DNA of 54,317 nucleotides, taken from NCBI GenBank assembly GCA_016209105.1, contig JACQWR010000026.1, forward strand, positions 1 to 54,317. Direction: 5' to 3'. Shown here piece by piece: positions 32,448 to 41,637 of this stretch. The position numbers were made by a program, and so were the translations under genes. The first letter of the stretch is position 1. The number at the start of each line of letters is the position of its first letter. The notes below the pieces were generated by a model, which had not been told where the DNA came from, did not search any database, and was given only the letters and a program-made list of their open reading frames with translations. This DNA comes from Deltaproteobacteria bacterium (GTDB lineage Bacteria; Desulfobacterota; Syntrophia; Syntrophales; JACQWR01).

Positions 32448-33120
32448 CTTTCTTTTCCATGAACATATAGGTTTTTATTACGCAGGAGGTGGTAATGACC
32501 CGGCCCCTTCCTCTGACATCCTTCCTGTCCCCCATGGTAATTTCTTCAATGTTGACAATTCGGGGAAGCTTTGCCACCTTGTCGAAAAAGAGCGCCGTAT
32601 CATGGAAACCGCCGTTCACCACGACCTTGACGGGAATTTCTTCGTAGAATTTATCCGCGTCAGTGGAATCCTGGGCCCCCTTGCCGTCGCCTTTTTTCCC
32701 GTCCGGCGCCTTCTGGCCGGGCTGCTTGGGAGCAGCCGCGTGCGGTTTTGCATCAGGCTTTTTCGGGGTCGGCTCAAAAAGGACAAAATCCATCCCTACG
32801 CCCTTGCCGGCCATGGCGACAGAATAGAGGAGCCCGGGTATTTCCTTCCGGTCGGGAAGTTTCGTGAGCGCATGTTTAAAAGCCTCCTTCAGGGCGTTGA
32901 GCTCCCGGACGTACTTATCTTTCTGGGAAGCGATACGCTCTTTCGTCTGGACCTGCTGCTCAAGTTCCGCCAGCTTCGTTTCCAGGGCGCCCTTCTTCTC
33001 CAGGGAGGACTGGAGGATGAAAAAATAATAGAAATAGCCGAGAAGAAAGTAGACCAGGCAGATGGCAAGCGCCTTCTTCCGGGGAGGCATCTTTTTTATG
33101 TCATCCAAGGTGATTGCCAT
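32413..33120 (-). CDS. pilO: Type IV pilus inner-membrane protein PilO
   Basis: A 235-residue bitopic protein: a short cytosolic N-terminus (DDIKKMPPRKK), a membrane helix at about residues 17-35 (LAICLVYFLLGYFYYFFIL), a coiled coil (KKGALETKLAELEQQVQTKE), then the ferredoxin-like periplasmic domain. A Lys/Pro/Asp-rich insert (KKPDAKPHAAAPKQPGQK) lies within the periplasmic part. With PilN it forms the heterodimer of the alignment complex. It starts 2 nt after pilN and overlaps pilP. Confidence 0.92.
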   Translation of the reverse strand: MAITLDDIKKMPPRKKALAICLVYFLLGYFYYFFILQSSLEKKGALETKLAELEQQVQTKERIASQKDKYVRELNALKEAFKHALTKLPDRKEIPGLLYSVAMAGKGVGMDFVLFEPTPKKPDAKPHAAAPKQPGQKAPDGKKGDGKGAQDSTDADKFYEEIPVKVVVNGGFHDTALFFDKVAKLPRIVNIEEITMGDRKDVRGRGRVITTSCVIKTYMFMEKKDDQGKKADGKK

Positions 33121-33122
33121 TT

Positions 33123-33671
33123 TTACGCCCCCCTCTCCACAGAACAGAGCAGGATGAACTGTTGCACCTTGACGCTCGAAATTTCCGTCTGCTTGGAAGA
33201 TGTCAGATCAACCGATTTGATGAAGCCGGACTTTTCCAGATTTTTCATGAAAAGGGCGACCGCGATATTGTTCCTGGCAACACCCTCGATGCGGAGTTCC
33301 GTACCCTGTTCCGACAGTTTCTCCAACCAGATGTCCTCCACGGGAACCACGCGGGATAACTCATCCAGGAGCCGGACGGGGTAGAGCCGGTTTCGTTCAA
33401 GCGTTTTGATGATGGAGAGTTTTTTCTCCGCATCTTTCATGTCCTGTTTGAATACCTCGATATCGCCAATTTTCTTCTGCAGTACGGCCAGCCTGTCTTC
33501 CCGGTCCTTAACCTTTGTCCCGAGGCTGATGACTGCCGCAGTCACGTACACCTGAAGGCTGACTATCACCAGCAGAAATACGGCAAACGTGCCGGCCAGG
33601 ATTACAATCTGGCGTTGCAGATCCGCCTTCTTTTCCGTTTCCCGATAGGGAAGAAGATTGATCCTGATCAT
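33123..33671 (-). CDS. pilN: Type IV pilus inner-membrane protein PilN
   Basis: A 182-residue bitopic protein. It opens with MIRINLLPYRETEKK, the conserved cytosolic INLLP motif that docks into PilM. A membrane helix follows (~21-45), then a coiled coil and the periplasmic domain (LDELSRVVPVEDIWLEKL). It overlaps pilM by ATGA and is nearly contiguous with pilO. Confidence 0.95.
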   Translation of the reverse strand: MIRINLLPYRETEKKADLQRQIVILAGTFAVFLLVIVSLQVYVTAAVISLGTKVKDREDRLAVLQKKIGDIEVFKQDMKDAEKKLSIIKTLERNRLYPVRLLDELSRVVPVEDIWLEKLSEQGTELRIEGVARNNIAVALFMKNLEKSGFIKSVDLTSSKQTEISSVKVQQFILLCSVERGA

Positions 33672-34747
33672 TTATCCCCCCATCTTCTGAGCGCCAACCC
33701 CACTCCCACGGCGGCGGCGGGACCGATGCGTTCCATGAATGATGGATCAATGTTCTTCTCGTTTAACCCAATTTTACGGAAAGGATTAGCAAGCTCCGTT
33801 GGAATATTTAAGCGCTGGGTGAGTGCATCGGCAATCCCCAACAACTTCGCCCCGCCGCCGGAGAGGAGGGCGTATTTTATTGATCCGCCGCCGTACGTAG
33901 ATCTGAAATAGTCCACGGACCTCTCGATTTCCTGACAGAGGGGGTCGGCATAGGCAAGTAAATTTTCCCGAAAAGCGCTCTCCGTCGTCTCACTGCCGCC
34001 TTTCCCCTCAATCTTCATTTGTTCCGCCTCTTCAAACGTCAGACTGAGGCCGCTCTGAATGGCCTCGGTGACGCTATTGCCACCCAGGGCAAAATCCCTG
34101 GTAAAGAGGGATACGCCGTTCTTCACCACATTAATATTCGTGACGCTTGCCCCTATGTTGATGATGACGATTGCGTCATCCTCTTCGAAATCATAATTTT
34201 GCTCATACATTGTTTCGATGGCGAAGGTATCCACATCGAGGATGGACAGGTTCAATCCGGCATTTTTTACCGCCTCGGTATAACTCTCAATAATATCTTT
34301 TTTGGCCGCGACAAGAAGAACGTCCATCAAATTGGGATTAAATTCACTGCCGCCCAGTATCTGAAAATCGAAGCTTACCCCTTCCATGCTGTCGAACGGC
34401 AGGTACTTAGTCGCTTCATCACGGATAAGGTCGCGAAGCTCCGTTTCTTCCATATTGGCGAGGGAGACTTTTTTCACGATTACGGACTGTCCGGAAAGGG
34501 AGGTGACAATCCCCTTTCTGCGGCAGCCCGATTGCTTGAAAATTTCCTTGATGGCCGCCGTAAGCTCCTCCTGCTCTGCCGGCACACCGTCCATGATTAC
34601 TCCCTTGAGCAGGGGAATTTGACAGTAGCGGTTCAGAACGAATCCTGTCTGCGTTTCCTCTATCTCCACCAACTTCAGCGAGCTCGAACCGATATCAAGC
34701 CCTACCAGCGGTTTCTTGCCTGAAAATAACTCCTTGATATCGAACAT
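33668..34747 (-). CDS. pilM: Type IV pilus actin-like protein PilM
   Basis: A 359-residue cytosolic actin/FtsA-like ATPase that anchors PilN. It has the phosphate-1 motif VGLDIGSSSLKLVEI, IINIGASVTNI (phosphate 2) and ALLSGGGAKLLGI (adenosine motif). ATG 34747 (AAGGG 7 nt upstream) gives the normal start; TTG 34765 has an even stronger AAGGAGG and would add six residues. First gene of pilMNOPQ. Confidence 0.94.
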   Translation of the reverse strand: MFDIKELFSGKKPLVGLDIGSSSLKLVEIEETQTGFVLNRYCQIPLLKGVIMDGVPAEQEELTAAIKEIFKQSGCRRKGIVTSLSGQSVIVKKVSLANMEETELRDLIRDEATKYLPFDSMEGVSFDFQILGGSEFNPNLMDVLLVAAKKDIIESYTEAVKNAGLNLSILDVDTFAIETMYEQNYDFEEDDAIVIINIGASVTNINVVKNGVSLFTRDFALGGNSVTEAIQSGLSLTFEEAEQMKIEGKGGSETTESAFRENLLAYADPLCQEIERSVDYFRSTYGGGSIKYALLSGGGAKLLGIADALTQRLNIPTELANPFRKIGLNEKNIDPSFMERIGPAAAVGVGLALRRWGDK

Positions 34748-34867
34748 GGAAACACCCTTCAACAATTGGACCCTCCTTAAAGGCTTGTATCACCGCGCAC
34801 CATCCTCTGGTGCCTGAAGCAAAGGAGAAGAATTTCTTTTCATGTGGTTGGTAAATATATGCAATTT

Positions 34868-35134
34868 TTATTCCGCAGATCGGTAGACTAAGTCACCTTT
34901 CTTGATCATGCCAAGTTCATTGCGCGCCACCTGTTCGATGTAGGGGAGGTTGCTCCGGAGCAAAACGATCTTTTTTCGTAATTCCAGATTGTTCGAGGAA
35001 AGCTCCTGGTTGTACTTCCTGAGCACAGCCAGCCGCTCTCTCATAAGGTAGTTATCTACAAGCCCGCGGTTTCCGAAGGTGATGATGGTGCCCATAAGTA
35101 GAACAAAAATAATAAGATATCTACCGACCTTCAT
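34868..35134 (-). CDS. ftsB: Septum formation initiator FtsB/DivIC-like
   Basis: An 88-residue bitopic protein: short cytosolic start MKVGRY, membrane helix LIIFVLLMGTIITFG (~7-22), then a coiled coil (RERLAVLRKYNQELSSNNLE, LRKKIVLLRS) and the typical YIEQVARNELGMIKKGDLVY. FtsB links FtsL and FtsQ in the divisome. ATG 35134 has GAGGAG 10 nt upstream. It has its own promoter behind the dut terminator, so it is a separate unit. Confidence 0.85.
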   Translation of the reverse strand: MKVGRYLIIFVLLMGTIITFGNRGLVDNYLMRERLAVLRKYNQELSSNNLELRKKIVLLRSNLPYIEQVARNELGMIKKGDLVYRSAE

Positions 35135-35190
35135 CCCGGAACCGCTCCTCGCAAATAAGTAGATAACTAAAGAAAACACGGGTTTCTATG

Positions 35191-35218
35191 CATATACACC
35201 AAAAATGCGTGTTGTCAA
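35191..35218 (-). promoter_or_regulatory. Sigma-70 promoter for ftsB
   Basis: Consensus TTGACA (35213-35218), 16-nt spacer, TATATG; about 50 nt upstream of ftsB and just after the dut terminator. Confidence 0.6.
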
Positions 35219-35230
35219 TAAAAAAATCAC

Positions 35231-35260
35231 AAAAAAACCACCCCCTTACAAGGGTGGTGG
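35231..35260 (-). terminator. Rho-independent terminator after dut
   Basis: On the minus strand CCACCCTT-GT-AAGGGGGTGG is followed by seven T residues, 53 nt past the dut stop. It would close the long translation operon. Confidence 0.85.
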
Positions 35261-35312
35261 CCGGGAATGTCCTCCTTCCGTCATATTTTCTTGCTTACTG
35301 TGTCAGATTTTC

Positions 35313-35762
35313 TTACTTAGTATGACCGAAACCACCGCCCCCCCTGGGGGTAGCGCCCAGTTGCCGGCTCACCATCCATGTCACCCTGCATACCTGGTGG
35401 ACAACCATCTGCGCTATACGGTCGCCACGCTTTACAACGAAAGGTTCCGTCCCGTGATTAATGATGATTACCCCTATTTCACCGCGGTAATCGGCATCAA
35501 TGGTGCCTGGGGCATTGACCAAGGTGACGCCGTTCTTGAGGGCAAGACCGCTCCGGGGTCTGATCTCCGCCTCATACCCTTCAGGCAGCTGCACGGCAAT
35601 ACCGGTGGGAATCACTGTCCGCTGACCGGGGAGTATGACCAGGTCATCGGCAACGGCGGCGTGGATATCCATGCCTGCCGCATGTTCGGTCATGTAGCGA
35701 GGGAGGACAATATCCTCATTGCCCGGAAGCCTCTGAATGGAAATAGTGATGTCTTCTATCAT
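35313..35762 (-). CDS. dut: dUTP diphosphatase
   Basis: A 149-residue trimeric dUTPase hydrolysing dUTP to dUMP and PPi. All five motifs are present: AAGMDIHA, RPRSGLA, NAPGTIDADYRGEI (catalytic Asp), RGDRIAQM and the C-terminal RGGGGFGHT. The last usually reads GFGSTG; the change is minor. ATG 35762 overlaps the M16 peptidase stop (ATGA), so it is translationally coupled. Confidence 0.96.
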   Translation of the reverse strand: MIEDITISIQRLPGNEDIVLPRYMTEHAAGMDIHAAVADDLVILPGQRTVIPTGIAVQLPEGYEAEIRPRSGLALKNGVTLVNAPGTIDADYRGEIGVIIINHGTEPFVVKRGDRIAQMVVHQVCRVTWMVSRQLGATPRGGGGFGHTK

Positions 35763-37003
35763 GAAGCCGCCAAGTCCTCTTCCCTGACGTTCCCCATCGC
35801 CGCCAGGGAAATAGTGTCCGGGCGAAAAAGTTCATCGGCAAGCGACCTGATGTCATTTGCACCGATGGCATCTATCCGTTCCACAACCTCCTCCACGGTT
35901 ATATGCCGTCCATAGCAGATTTCGTTTCTTGCCAATCTCGTCATGCGGCTCTCCATGCTCTCCATGCCCAGCAGGAGATTGCCTTTGGTCAATTCCTTGA
36001 CAGCGTGCAGTTCCTTTTGCGTAAGACGCTTGCCTGCCATTCGTTTGAGTTCCTTCATAATCAAACGGACGACTTCTCGGACTTTTTCCCGGCCCGTGCC
36101 GACATAGATCCCCAGCATGCCCGTGTCGCTATAGGGCATCAGGTAGGAGTGGATTTCATAGGCAAGGCCTCTGTTTTCGCGGATCTCCTGAAACAGCCGT
36201 GAACTCATGCTTCCCCCGAGAACGGCATTCATCAATAATCCGGCATGACGCTGAGGACTGGCCGCGGAGGGCGCCGGGACCCCGATCACCAGATGCGCCT
36301 GCTCCAGGTCTCTTTTCAGGACCCGCACGCCGGGCAGAATTTTCGGCGCCTCTTGTTTTTCCTCAAACGCCCCGTTCATGAGCGTCCCGAATGTCTTCCG
36401 GGCCAGACGCATCAGGGCCTCATGGTTCAGATTTCCGGCCGCCGTCAAAACCACATTTCCCCCTCCGTATCTCGTACGGAAAAAATTGACCAGGGACTTC
36501 CGGGTAAAGCTTTTTACCCGTTCCTCCGTGCCCAGGATGGGAAGACCCAAGGGATGGTTATTCCAGAAGGTTGCTTCAAAAAAATCATGGATATATTCGT
36601 CCGGAGAGTCCTCCAGCATCCGTATTTCCTGGAGAACGACCGATTTCTCCCTGCCGATGCCGACGGCATCAAAACGGGAATTCTTGAATATGTCTGCAAG
36701 CAGCTCGATGGCAAGGGGGAGGTGATAATCGGGTATGGTTATATAGAAGGAGGTTATTTCTTTGCCGGTGAAGGCATTCATCATTCCGCCTACGGAATCA
36801 ATGGCGGAGGCAATGTCAAAAGCGGAACGGCTTTTCGTTCCCTTGAAAAGCATGTGTTCAACAAAATGTGCGGTCCCGTTCGTGATCGCATCTTCATGGC
36901 GAGATCCGCACTTCACCCATATCCCCACGGATATGGACCGTACATGACTGACTTCCTCGGAGATAACGCTGACGCCGTTATCCAAAACGGTCTTACTGAC
37001 CAT
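35759..37003 (-). CDS. M16-family zinc peptidase (processing peptidase-like)
   Basis: A 414-residue single M16 unit with the inverted zinc motif HFVEH (H46, E49, H50) and the downstream ligand Glu in the VVLQEIRMLEDSPDE region, so it is catalytically complete. The C-domain has RENRGLAYEIHSYLMPYSDTG. In many bacteria this gene follows pnp and dut, as here. The substrate is not established. ATG 37003 overlaps the pnp end by 11 nt; TTG 37006 is the alternative. Confidence 0.92.
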   Translation of the reverse strand: MVSKTVLDNGVSVISEEVSHVRSISVGIWVKCGSRHEDAITNGTAHFVEHMLFKGTKSRSAFDIASAIDSVGGMMNAFTGKEITSFYITIPDYHLPLAIELLADIFKNSRFDAVGIGREKSVVLQEIRMLEDSPDEYIHDFFEATFWNNHPLGLPILGTEERVKSFTRKSLVNFFRTRYGGGNVVLTAAGNLNHEALMRLARKTFGTLMNGAFEEKQEAPKILPGVRVLKRDLEQAHLVIGVPAPSAASPQRHAGLLMNAVLGGSMSSRLFQEIRENRGLAYEIHSYLMPYSDTGMLGIYVGTGREKVREVVRLIMKELKRMAGKRLTQKELHAVKELTKGNLLLGMESMESRMTRLARNEICYGRHITVEEVVERIDAIGANDIRSLADELFRPDTISLAAMGNVREEDLAAS

Positions 37004-39104
37004 CAACTCCCAGCGCGTCCTTCCGGCTCAGGCGGATCTTGCCCTGCTTGTCGATCTCCAGCACCTTCACCATCACCTCGTCACCCTCATTGAGAATATC
37101 GGTGACCTTGTTGACCCGCTCCTTGGCAAGTTGTGAGATGTGCACCAGTCCTTCCGTTCCAGGCAGGATCTCCACAAAAGCGCCGAAATCCACCACTTTC
37201 TTTACCGTGCCGCGATAGATTTTCCCTATTTCCGCGTCTTCCGTCAGCCACTTTACCATAGCCACGGCACGGGCTGCGGCCTCCGCATCGCTGGAGGCAA
37301 TGGTAACCGTGCCGTCATCCTCCACGTCAATGGTAACTCCCGTCTCGCTGATGATATGACGGATGTTCTTGCCGCCGGAGCCTATCACGTCCCTCACCTT
37401 TTCCGGCCTCACTTTCACCGTGGTAATCCTGGGCGCGTACTGAGAAATATCGCTTCTCGGTTCGGCAATCGTCTCCCGCAATTTTCCGATAATGAACAGC
37501 CTTCCCTCTTTGGCCTGGTACAGGGCCTTCCTCAGGATATCCCCGGTCAGACGATCAATCTTGATGTCCATCTGCATGGCGGTTATGCCCTTTTTCGTGC
37601 CGCACACCTTGAAATCCATGTCGCCGGCATGATCCTCATCGCCCAAGATGTCCGAAAGGATAACCACCTCGTCCCCTTCCTTGAGCAGTCCCATGGCTAT
37701 GCCGGCAACGATATCCTTCACCGGCACGCCGCCGTCCAGAAGGGAAAGGCAGCCGCCGCACACTGTGGCCATGGAAGAAGAGCCGTTGGAGGAAAGGATC
37801 TCGGAGACGATCCGTATGGTATAGGGAAATTCCTCCTTGGAAGGCAGAATCGGCAGCAGGGCCCTCCGGGCAAGCGCGCCGTGCCCTATTTCCCTTCTCC
37901 CCGGGCCTCGCAAAAATTTCGCCTCTCCCACGCTGTAGGGGGGGAAATTATAGTGCAGCATGAACGAGCGCCGCTCCTCCCCTCCGATATAGTCCATCCG
38001 CTGCTCATCGGAAACCGTGCCCAGGGTCATGACGGCAAGCGCCTGCGTCTCACCCCTCGTAAACAGGCCCGATCCATGTACCCGGGGCAGGATACCCACC
38101 TCCGAAGATATGGGACGTATATCCTTGTCCGACCTGCCGTCAATTCTTCTTTTCCCCTGCAGGATCATCTCTCTGAGGATTTTCCGTTCCAGCTTCTCAA
38201 TGATATTCCCCACCTTGGCAAGAAGCTCCGCATCATCCGCGGCAATCTCCTTTTTCACCGCGTCTCTCACCTGGGAAAGCTTCGCGTACCGCTCCAGTTT
38301 CCGCGGGGTGTTATAGGCATCTTTAAGCCCTGCCTCCGCTGCGGCCGTCACTCTCGCCAAGAGGCTCTCGTCAACGGCGGCCTGTTCCACAACGCGCTTT
38401 TCCTTCCCCACTTCCTTGCGCATCTTGTCCTGAAGCTCGATGAGGGGGCGCATGGACTCCAAACCGAAATTGATGGCATCCACAACCGCGTCCTCATCCG
38501 CTTCGGAGGCTTCGCCCTCGAGCATGATCAAGTTTATGTCATAATCGGCGCCGTTTTCCCTCGGCACTTTCCTTCCGGCCAAAAAGAGATTCAAGTCGCT
38601 TGTTTCCATTGACGGTGGGTTGCATACGAACGCGCCCCCAATCCGCCCCACCCTGACCCCGGCAATCGGCCCCTTGAAGGGGATATCGGATATCTCCAGG
38701 GCCGCGGATGCGCCCACGATAGCGGCCACATCGGAATCATTCTCATTGTCCACGGACAGCACCGTGGCGATAATCTGGGTTTCGCAGGCATAGCCCTTAG
38801 CAAAGAGAGGACGCAGGGAGCGATCAATAATACGGGAAGTCAGTGTTTCCCGCTCATTGGGACGACCTTCCCGCTTGAAGAATCCGCCCGGTATCTTCCC
38901 GGCGGCGAACGTCATCTCCTGGTAATCCACGGTAAGAGGCATGAAATCAATCCCCTGCTTCGCACTCTTCAGCGAAACGGCCGTCACCAGCACAACGGTA
39001 TCGCCATACGTTACCAGTACTGCGCCGTCGGCCTGACCAGCCACATAATCCACTTTCAGGGAAAGTTTCCTGCCCCCTAATTCCGCACTAAAATCTTTAC
39101 TCAT
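36993..39104 (-). CDS. pnp: Polyribonucleotide nucleotidyltransferase
   Basis: A 703-residue phosphorolytic 3'-5' exoribonuclease (E. coli 711). Two RNase PH domains with a helical linker (residues 1-550; FFKREGRPNERETLTSR, FLRGPGRREIGHGALA, catalytic-Asp region GDEDHAGDMDFKV) are followed by a KH domain (VIGSGGKNIRHI) and an S1 domain (YRGTVKKVVDFGAFVEILPG). GAGG lies 7 nt before the ATG. It follows rpsO, the order in which PNPase and S15 are commonly coregulated. Confidence 0.97.
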   Translation of the reverse strand: MSKDFSAELGGRKLSLKVDYVAGQADGAVLVTYGDTVVLVTAVSLKSAKQGIDFMPLTVDYQEMTFAAGKIPGGFFKREGRPNERETLTSRIIDRSLRPLFAKGYACETQIIATVLSVDNENDSDVAAIVGASAALEISDIPFKGPIAGVRVGRIGGAFVCNPPSMETSDLNLFLAGRKVPRENGADYDINLIMLEGEASEADEDAVVDAINFGLESMRPLIELQDKMRKEVGKEKRVVEQAAVDESLLARVTAAAEAGLKDAYNTPRKLERYAKLSQVRDAVKKEIAADDAELLAKVGNIIEKLERKILREMILQGKRRIDGRSDKDIRPISSEVGILPRVHGSGLFTRGETQALAVMTLGTVSDEQRMDYIGGEERRSFMLHYNFPPYSVGEAKFLRGPGRREIGHGALARRALLPILPSKEEFPYTIRIVSEILSSNGSSSMATVCGGCLSLLDGGVPVKDIVAGIAMGLLKEGDEVVILSDILGDEDHAGDMDFKVCGTKKGITAMQMDIKIDRLTGDILRKALYQAKEGRLFIIGKLRETIAEPRSDISQYAPRITTVKVRPEKVRDVIGSGGKNIRHIISETGVTIDVEDDGTVTIASSDAEAAARAVAMVKWLTEDAEIGKIYRGTVKKVVDFGAFVEILPGTEGLVHISQLAKERVNKVTDILNEGDEVMVKVLEIDKQGKIRLSRKDALGVDGQ

Positions 39105-39204
39105 CTAGTTTCCTCTCTCTCGTATGTTTGTACCACCGGCAACAAAAGCAGCCCCCAATGCGCCCTAAGCGCACACCTCGCTCCTTCTCAATGCCGCCTT
39201 TTTT

Positions 39205-39471
39205 TCACTTCCTGAGACCCAGACGCTGGATAATGGTCCTGTACCGTTCCACATTCTTCTTCTTGAGATAATCGAGAAGCCTTCTTCTCTGCCCGACAAG
39301 TTTTAAGAGGCCTCTCCGGGAATGGTGATCCTTTTTGTGGAATTTGAAGTGCTCCGTCAGGTACTCTATGCGTGCGCTGAGGAGCGCAATCTGGACCTCT
39401 GGAGATCCCGTATCCTTCTCGTGAAGCTGAAAATTACCGATAATATTTTCTCTCTTCTCAGAATCTAACAC
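39205..39471 (-). CDS. rpsO: 30S ribosomal protein S15
   Basis: An 88-residue S15 of normal length: [45 protein letters not shown] and [11 protein letters not shown]. It binds 16S rRNA and the 30S-50S bridge. The start is GTG 39471 with GGAGG 10 nt upstream. It lies between truB and pnp, 100 nt from pnp. Confidence 0.97.
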   Translation of the reverse strand: MLDSEKRENIIGNFQLHEKDTGSPEVQIALLSARIEYLTEHFKFHKKDHHSRRGLLKLVGQRRRLLDYLKKKNVERYRTIIQRLGLRK

Positions 39472-39563
39472 CGCTTAATATCCTCCCTCCTCCGAAAAAT
39501 CAGTATCACTTTTTACTCACAACCACTATCGCCGCCCTCCCAAGGAAACAGGCATCTGCCGCT

Positions 39564-39643
39564 CAACCCCGATAAACGGGATAAGTGCGTTAACGAAATT
39601 ATTTTCTACCAGAAAAGCGCAGAAAGTAATTTCTCACTTACTC
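39564..39643 (-). repeat. Family R4 palindromic element (copy 2, inverted)
   Basis: The reverse complement closely matches 16429-16510: GTAAGTGAGAAATTACTTTC, GTAGAAAATAATTTCGTTAAC and ATCCCGTTTATCGGGGTTG. It sits in the truB-rpsO gap, and its first TAA is the truB stop codon. Confidence 0.8.
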
Positions 39644-40564
39644 ATCATCAAACACCCGTGTGATTTTCACCGCCCGTTCCTTCCCGTCCTGCGCGGACAT
39701 CTGATCGGACGCGTAAATCATCTTCGCCACGGCAACAAGGCGACGATTGCGTGTCATCAACTTTATCATATCTCCTGCGGCAAGGGAAGGGATATGATTC
39801 ATGCCGAGAACATCGGCCACCAAAGGCTGGTGGCCTGCTTTCAGTTTTTCCGCCAGCGACAAATCAACCTCGACGTTCACGATGTCGGGCAGGACATCGG
39901 CCATGGGCATGATATGCGCCGCAAGCGTTTCCTTGTCCAGCCCCTTCAACGGTAGCGCCTGTTCCTCACGAAAGGCCCCGCTTCTGGTACGGCGCAGGCC
40001 GGCCAGACAAGCGCCGCATCCGAGGATTTCGCCGACATCGGAACATATAGTTCGTATATATGTACCCTTGGAACAGGATACGGTAAACGTTACATAGGGC
40101 AAATCCAATTCTTCGACCGTCAGGAGATGTATCTCCATGACTCTCGGGAGCGGCTCCACGGCGATCCCTTTTCTCGCCCACTGATAAAGCGGTTTCCCCT
40201 GGAATTTGACGGCGGAATACCGGGGGGGGAGCTGTTCCCCTCTCCCCACCAGGCTGAGCAGCGCTCTTTCGATTTCGCCCGCCTTCACATCCGGGGCTTC
40301 CCGGCTGACAATCGCGCCCTCCGTATCCTGCGTATCCGTTCTTACACCCAGCAGCATGACGGCACGATAATCTTTGCTATCCGAGGAAAAAAACTGGGCC
40401 AGCTTTGTCGCCTCATTCAGGCATATCGGGAGCACGCCCGTTGCCAGCGGATCCAGCGTCCCCGTATGGCCGACCTTTTTTGCCCCCAGAATTCTTTTGA
40501 GCTCCGCCACGACATCATAAGACGTTATTCCCGCCGGTTTATCAATAACCGCTATGCCGTTCAT
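39638..40564 (-). CDS. truB: tRNA pseudouridine-55 synthase
   Basis: A 308-residue TruB making pseudouridine 55 in the T loop of tRNAs. Motifs are GIAVIDKPAGITSYDVV, GHTGTLDPLATGVLP (catalytic D38), RYSAVKFQGKPLYQWAR and VSCSKGTYIRTICSDVG, then a C-terminal PUA-like domain (LAAGDMIKLM). No good Shine-Dalgarno precedes ATG 40564 because an R-A repeat ends 17 nt upstream. The stop TAA is shared with an R4 repeat. Confidence 0.95.
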   Translation of the reverse strand: MNGIAVIDKPAGITSYDVVAELKRILGAKKVGHTGTLDPLATGVLPICLNEATKLAQFFSSDSKDYRAVMLLGVRTDTQDTEGAIVSREAPDVKAGEIERALLSLVGRGEQLPPRYSAVKFQGKPLYQWARKGIAVEPLPRVMEIHLLTVEELDLPYVTFTVSCSKGTYIRTICSDVGEILGCGACLAGLRRTRSGAFREEQALPLKGLDKETLAAHIMPMADVLPDIVNVEVDLSLAEKLKAGHQPLVADVLGMNHIPSLAAGDMIKLMTRNRRLVAVAKMIYASDQMSAQDGKERAVKITRVFDDE

Positions 40565-40580
40565 GGATTCAGCTACCGGA

Positions 40581-40698
40581 TTGAAGCTGCTCCTTGAGCA
40601 CGTAGCGGAGCATCTCCGATTCCCAAGGAATATTATTATTCATCATTCGCTCGCTTACCCCGCGGTCAACCGCGGGAGATGCGCTCGCTGCCGAATTC
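40581..40698 (+). repeat. Family R-A palindromic element (full copy inside the translation operon)
   Basis: TTGAAGCTGCTCC..GGAGCATCTCCGATTC, then CATTCGCTCGCTTACCCCGC, the hairpin CCGCGGT-CAA-CCGCGGG and GCGCTCGCTGCCGAATTC. It covers the nrnA-truB gap and the last codons of nrnA. Confidence 0.8.
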
Positions 40699-41637
40699 GA
40701 TCACACGCAGTATGCGGCTTCTGATGTCCGGCAGCTCCCCCTCAATCATGCAGGCTGCCGCATTCACGTGTCCCCCTCCGCCGAATGCCTTCGCGACACG
40801 TTCCACATTTACCTTACCCTTCGACCTCAAACTGATCTTGAACTGATTATCCGCAAGTTCATTGTAGAGGATCGCAATCTCCACGCCCCGGATGGTGCGG
40901 GGCAAATCAACAAACCCCTCTGTATGTTCGGGAAGGGCTCCCGTCTCTCTGAGCGACCGCTGGGTAACCACCAGGGACCCTATCCTCCCTCCCCCCTCGA
41001 GCGACAGGGTCTCCAGCGCTTTTGCCAGGAGCATGATCTTCTGCAGCGGACTGCTCTCATAGATGTTTTCCGATATCCACTGCGGATCGGCGCCCTTTTC
41101 CACCAGGTTTCCCGCTGCGATCAGGGTGTCCTTTTTTGTGCTGCCATAGCGAAAACATCCCGTATCGGTAAGGATAGCCGCATAGAGACAGTTCGCCACA
41201 TCACCGCTGATAGCGATGCCCATATGCACCGCGAGACGGTAAAGAAGCTCTCCCGTGGAACTGGCCTGGGGATCAATCAGGCGAATCTGACTGAATCCGC
41301 CATTGGAAACATGGTGATCAATATTGATAATGTTGGCCGCCGTCGCGATCTTTTCCGCTTCATCCCCCACCCGTTTCAGCTCACTGCAATCGAGGATAAA
41401 AACACCATCAACGTTTCCCAGAGAGGGAAGCTCATGGACAACATGGTCGGCCCCCGGCAGAAAACGGTAATTGGAAGGGGTCTCATCCTGATTATACACA
41501 ATGGCGCCCTTCCCCATCTGACGGAGCATATGATACAGGGCCAGTTCCGATCCGAGCGCGTCACCGTCGATCCGCACATGAGCAGTGATGAGAAAGGTGT
41601 TGTAACGGTTTATGGCATCAGTGATCTTCCGGAACAT
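40666..41637 (-). CDS. nrnA: DHH-family nanoRNase / pAp phosphatase (NrnA-like)
   Basis: A 323-residue DHH/DHHA1 phosphoesterase degrading oligoribonucleotides and often pAp. The DHH metal motifs are HVRIDGDALGSELAL, VFILDCSELKRVG and NIDHHVSNGGF; the C-terminal DHHA1 has FGGGGHVNAAACMI. It is normal in this operon between rbfA and truB. Its last residues, EFGSERISRG, and its TGA stop are encoded by the R-A repeat, so the native C-terminus has been replaced or extended by about 10 residues. The start overlaps rbfA by 20 nt. Confidence 0.92.
   Translation of the reverse strand: MFRKITDAINRYNTFLITAHVRIDGDALGSELALYHMLRQMGKGAIVYNQDETPSNYRFLPGADHVVHELPSLGNVDGVFILDCSELKRVGDEAEKIATAANIINIDHHVSNGGFSQIRLIDPQASSTGELLYRLAVHMGIAISGDVANCLYAAILTDTGCFRYGSTKKDTLIAAGNLVEKGADPQWISENIYESSPLQKIMLLAKALETLSLEGGGRIGSLVVTQRSLRETGALPEHTEGFVDLPRTIRGVEIAILYNELADNQFKISLRSKGKVNVERVAKAFGGGGHVNAAACMIEGELPDIRSRILRVIEFGSERISRG

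Noticed and set aside
23522..34747. Type II secretion system
   Set aside because: The pseudopilins and secretin could suggest it, but PilM, PilN, PilO, PilP, PilX and PilY1 with no GspE/F/L/M identify the type IV pilus.
37140..38612. 490-codon plus-strand frame opposite pnp
   Set aside because: pnp is unmistakable on the minus strand; the antisense product has no family features or Shine-Dalgarno.
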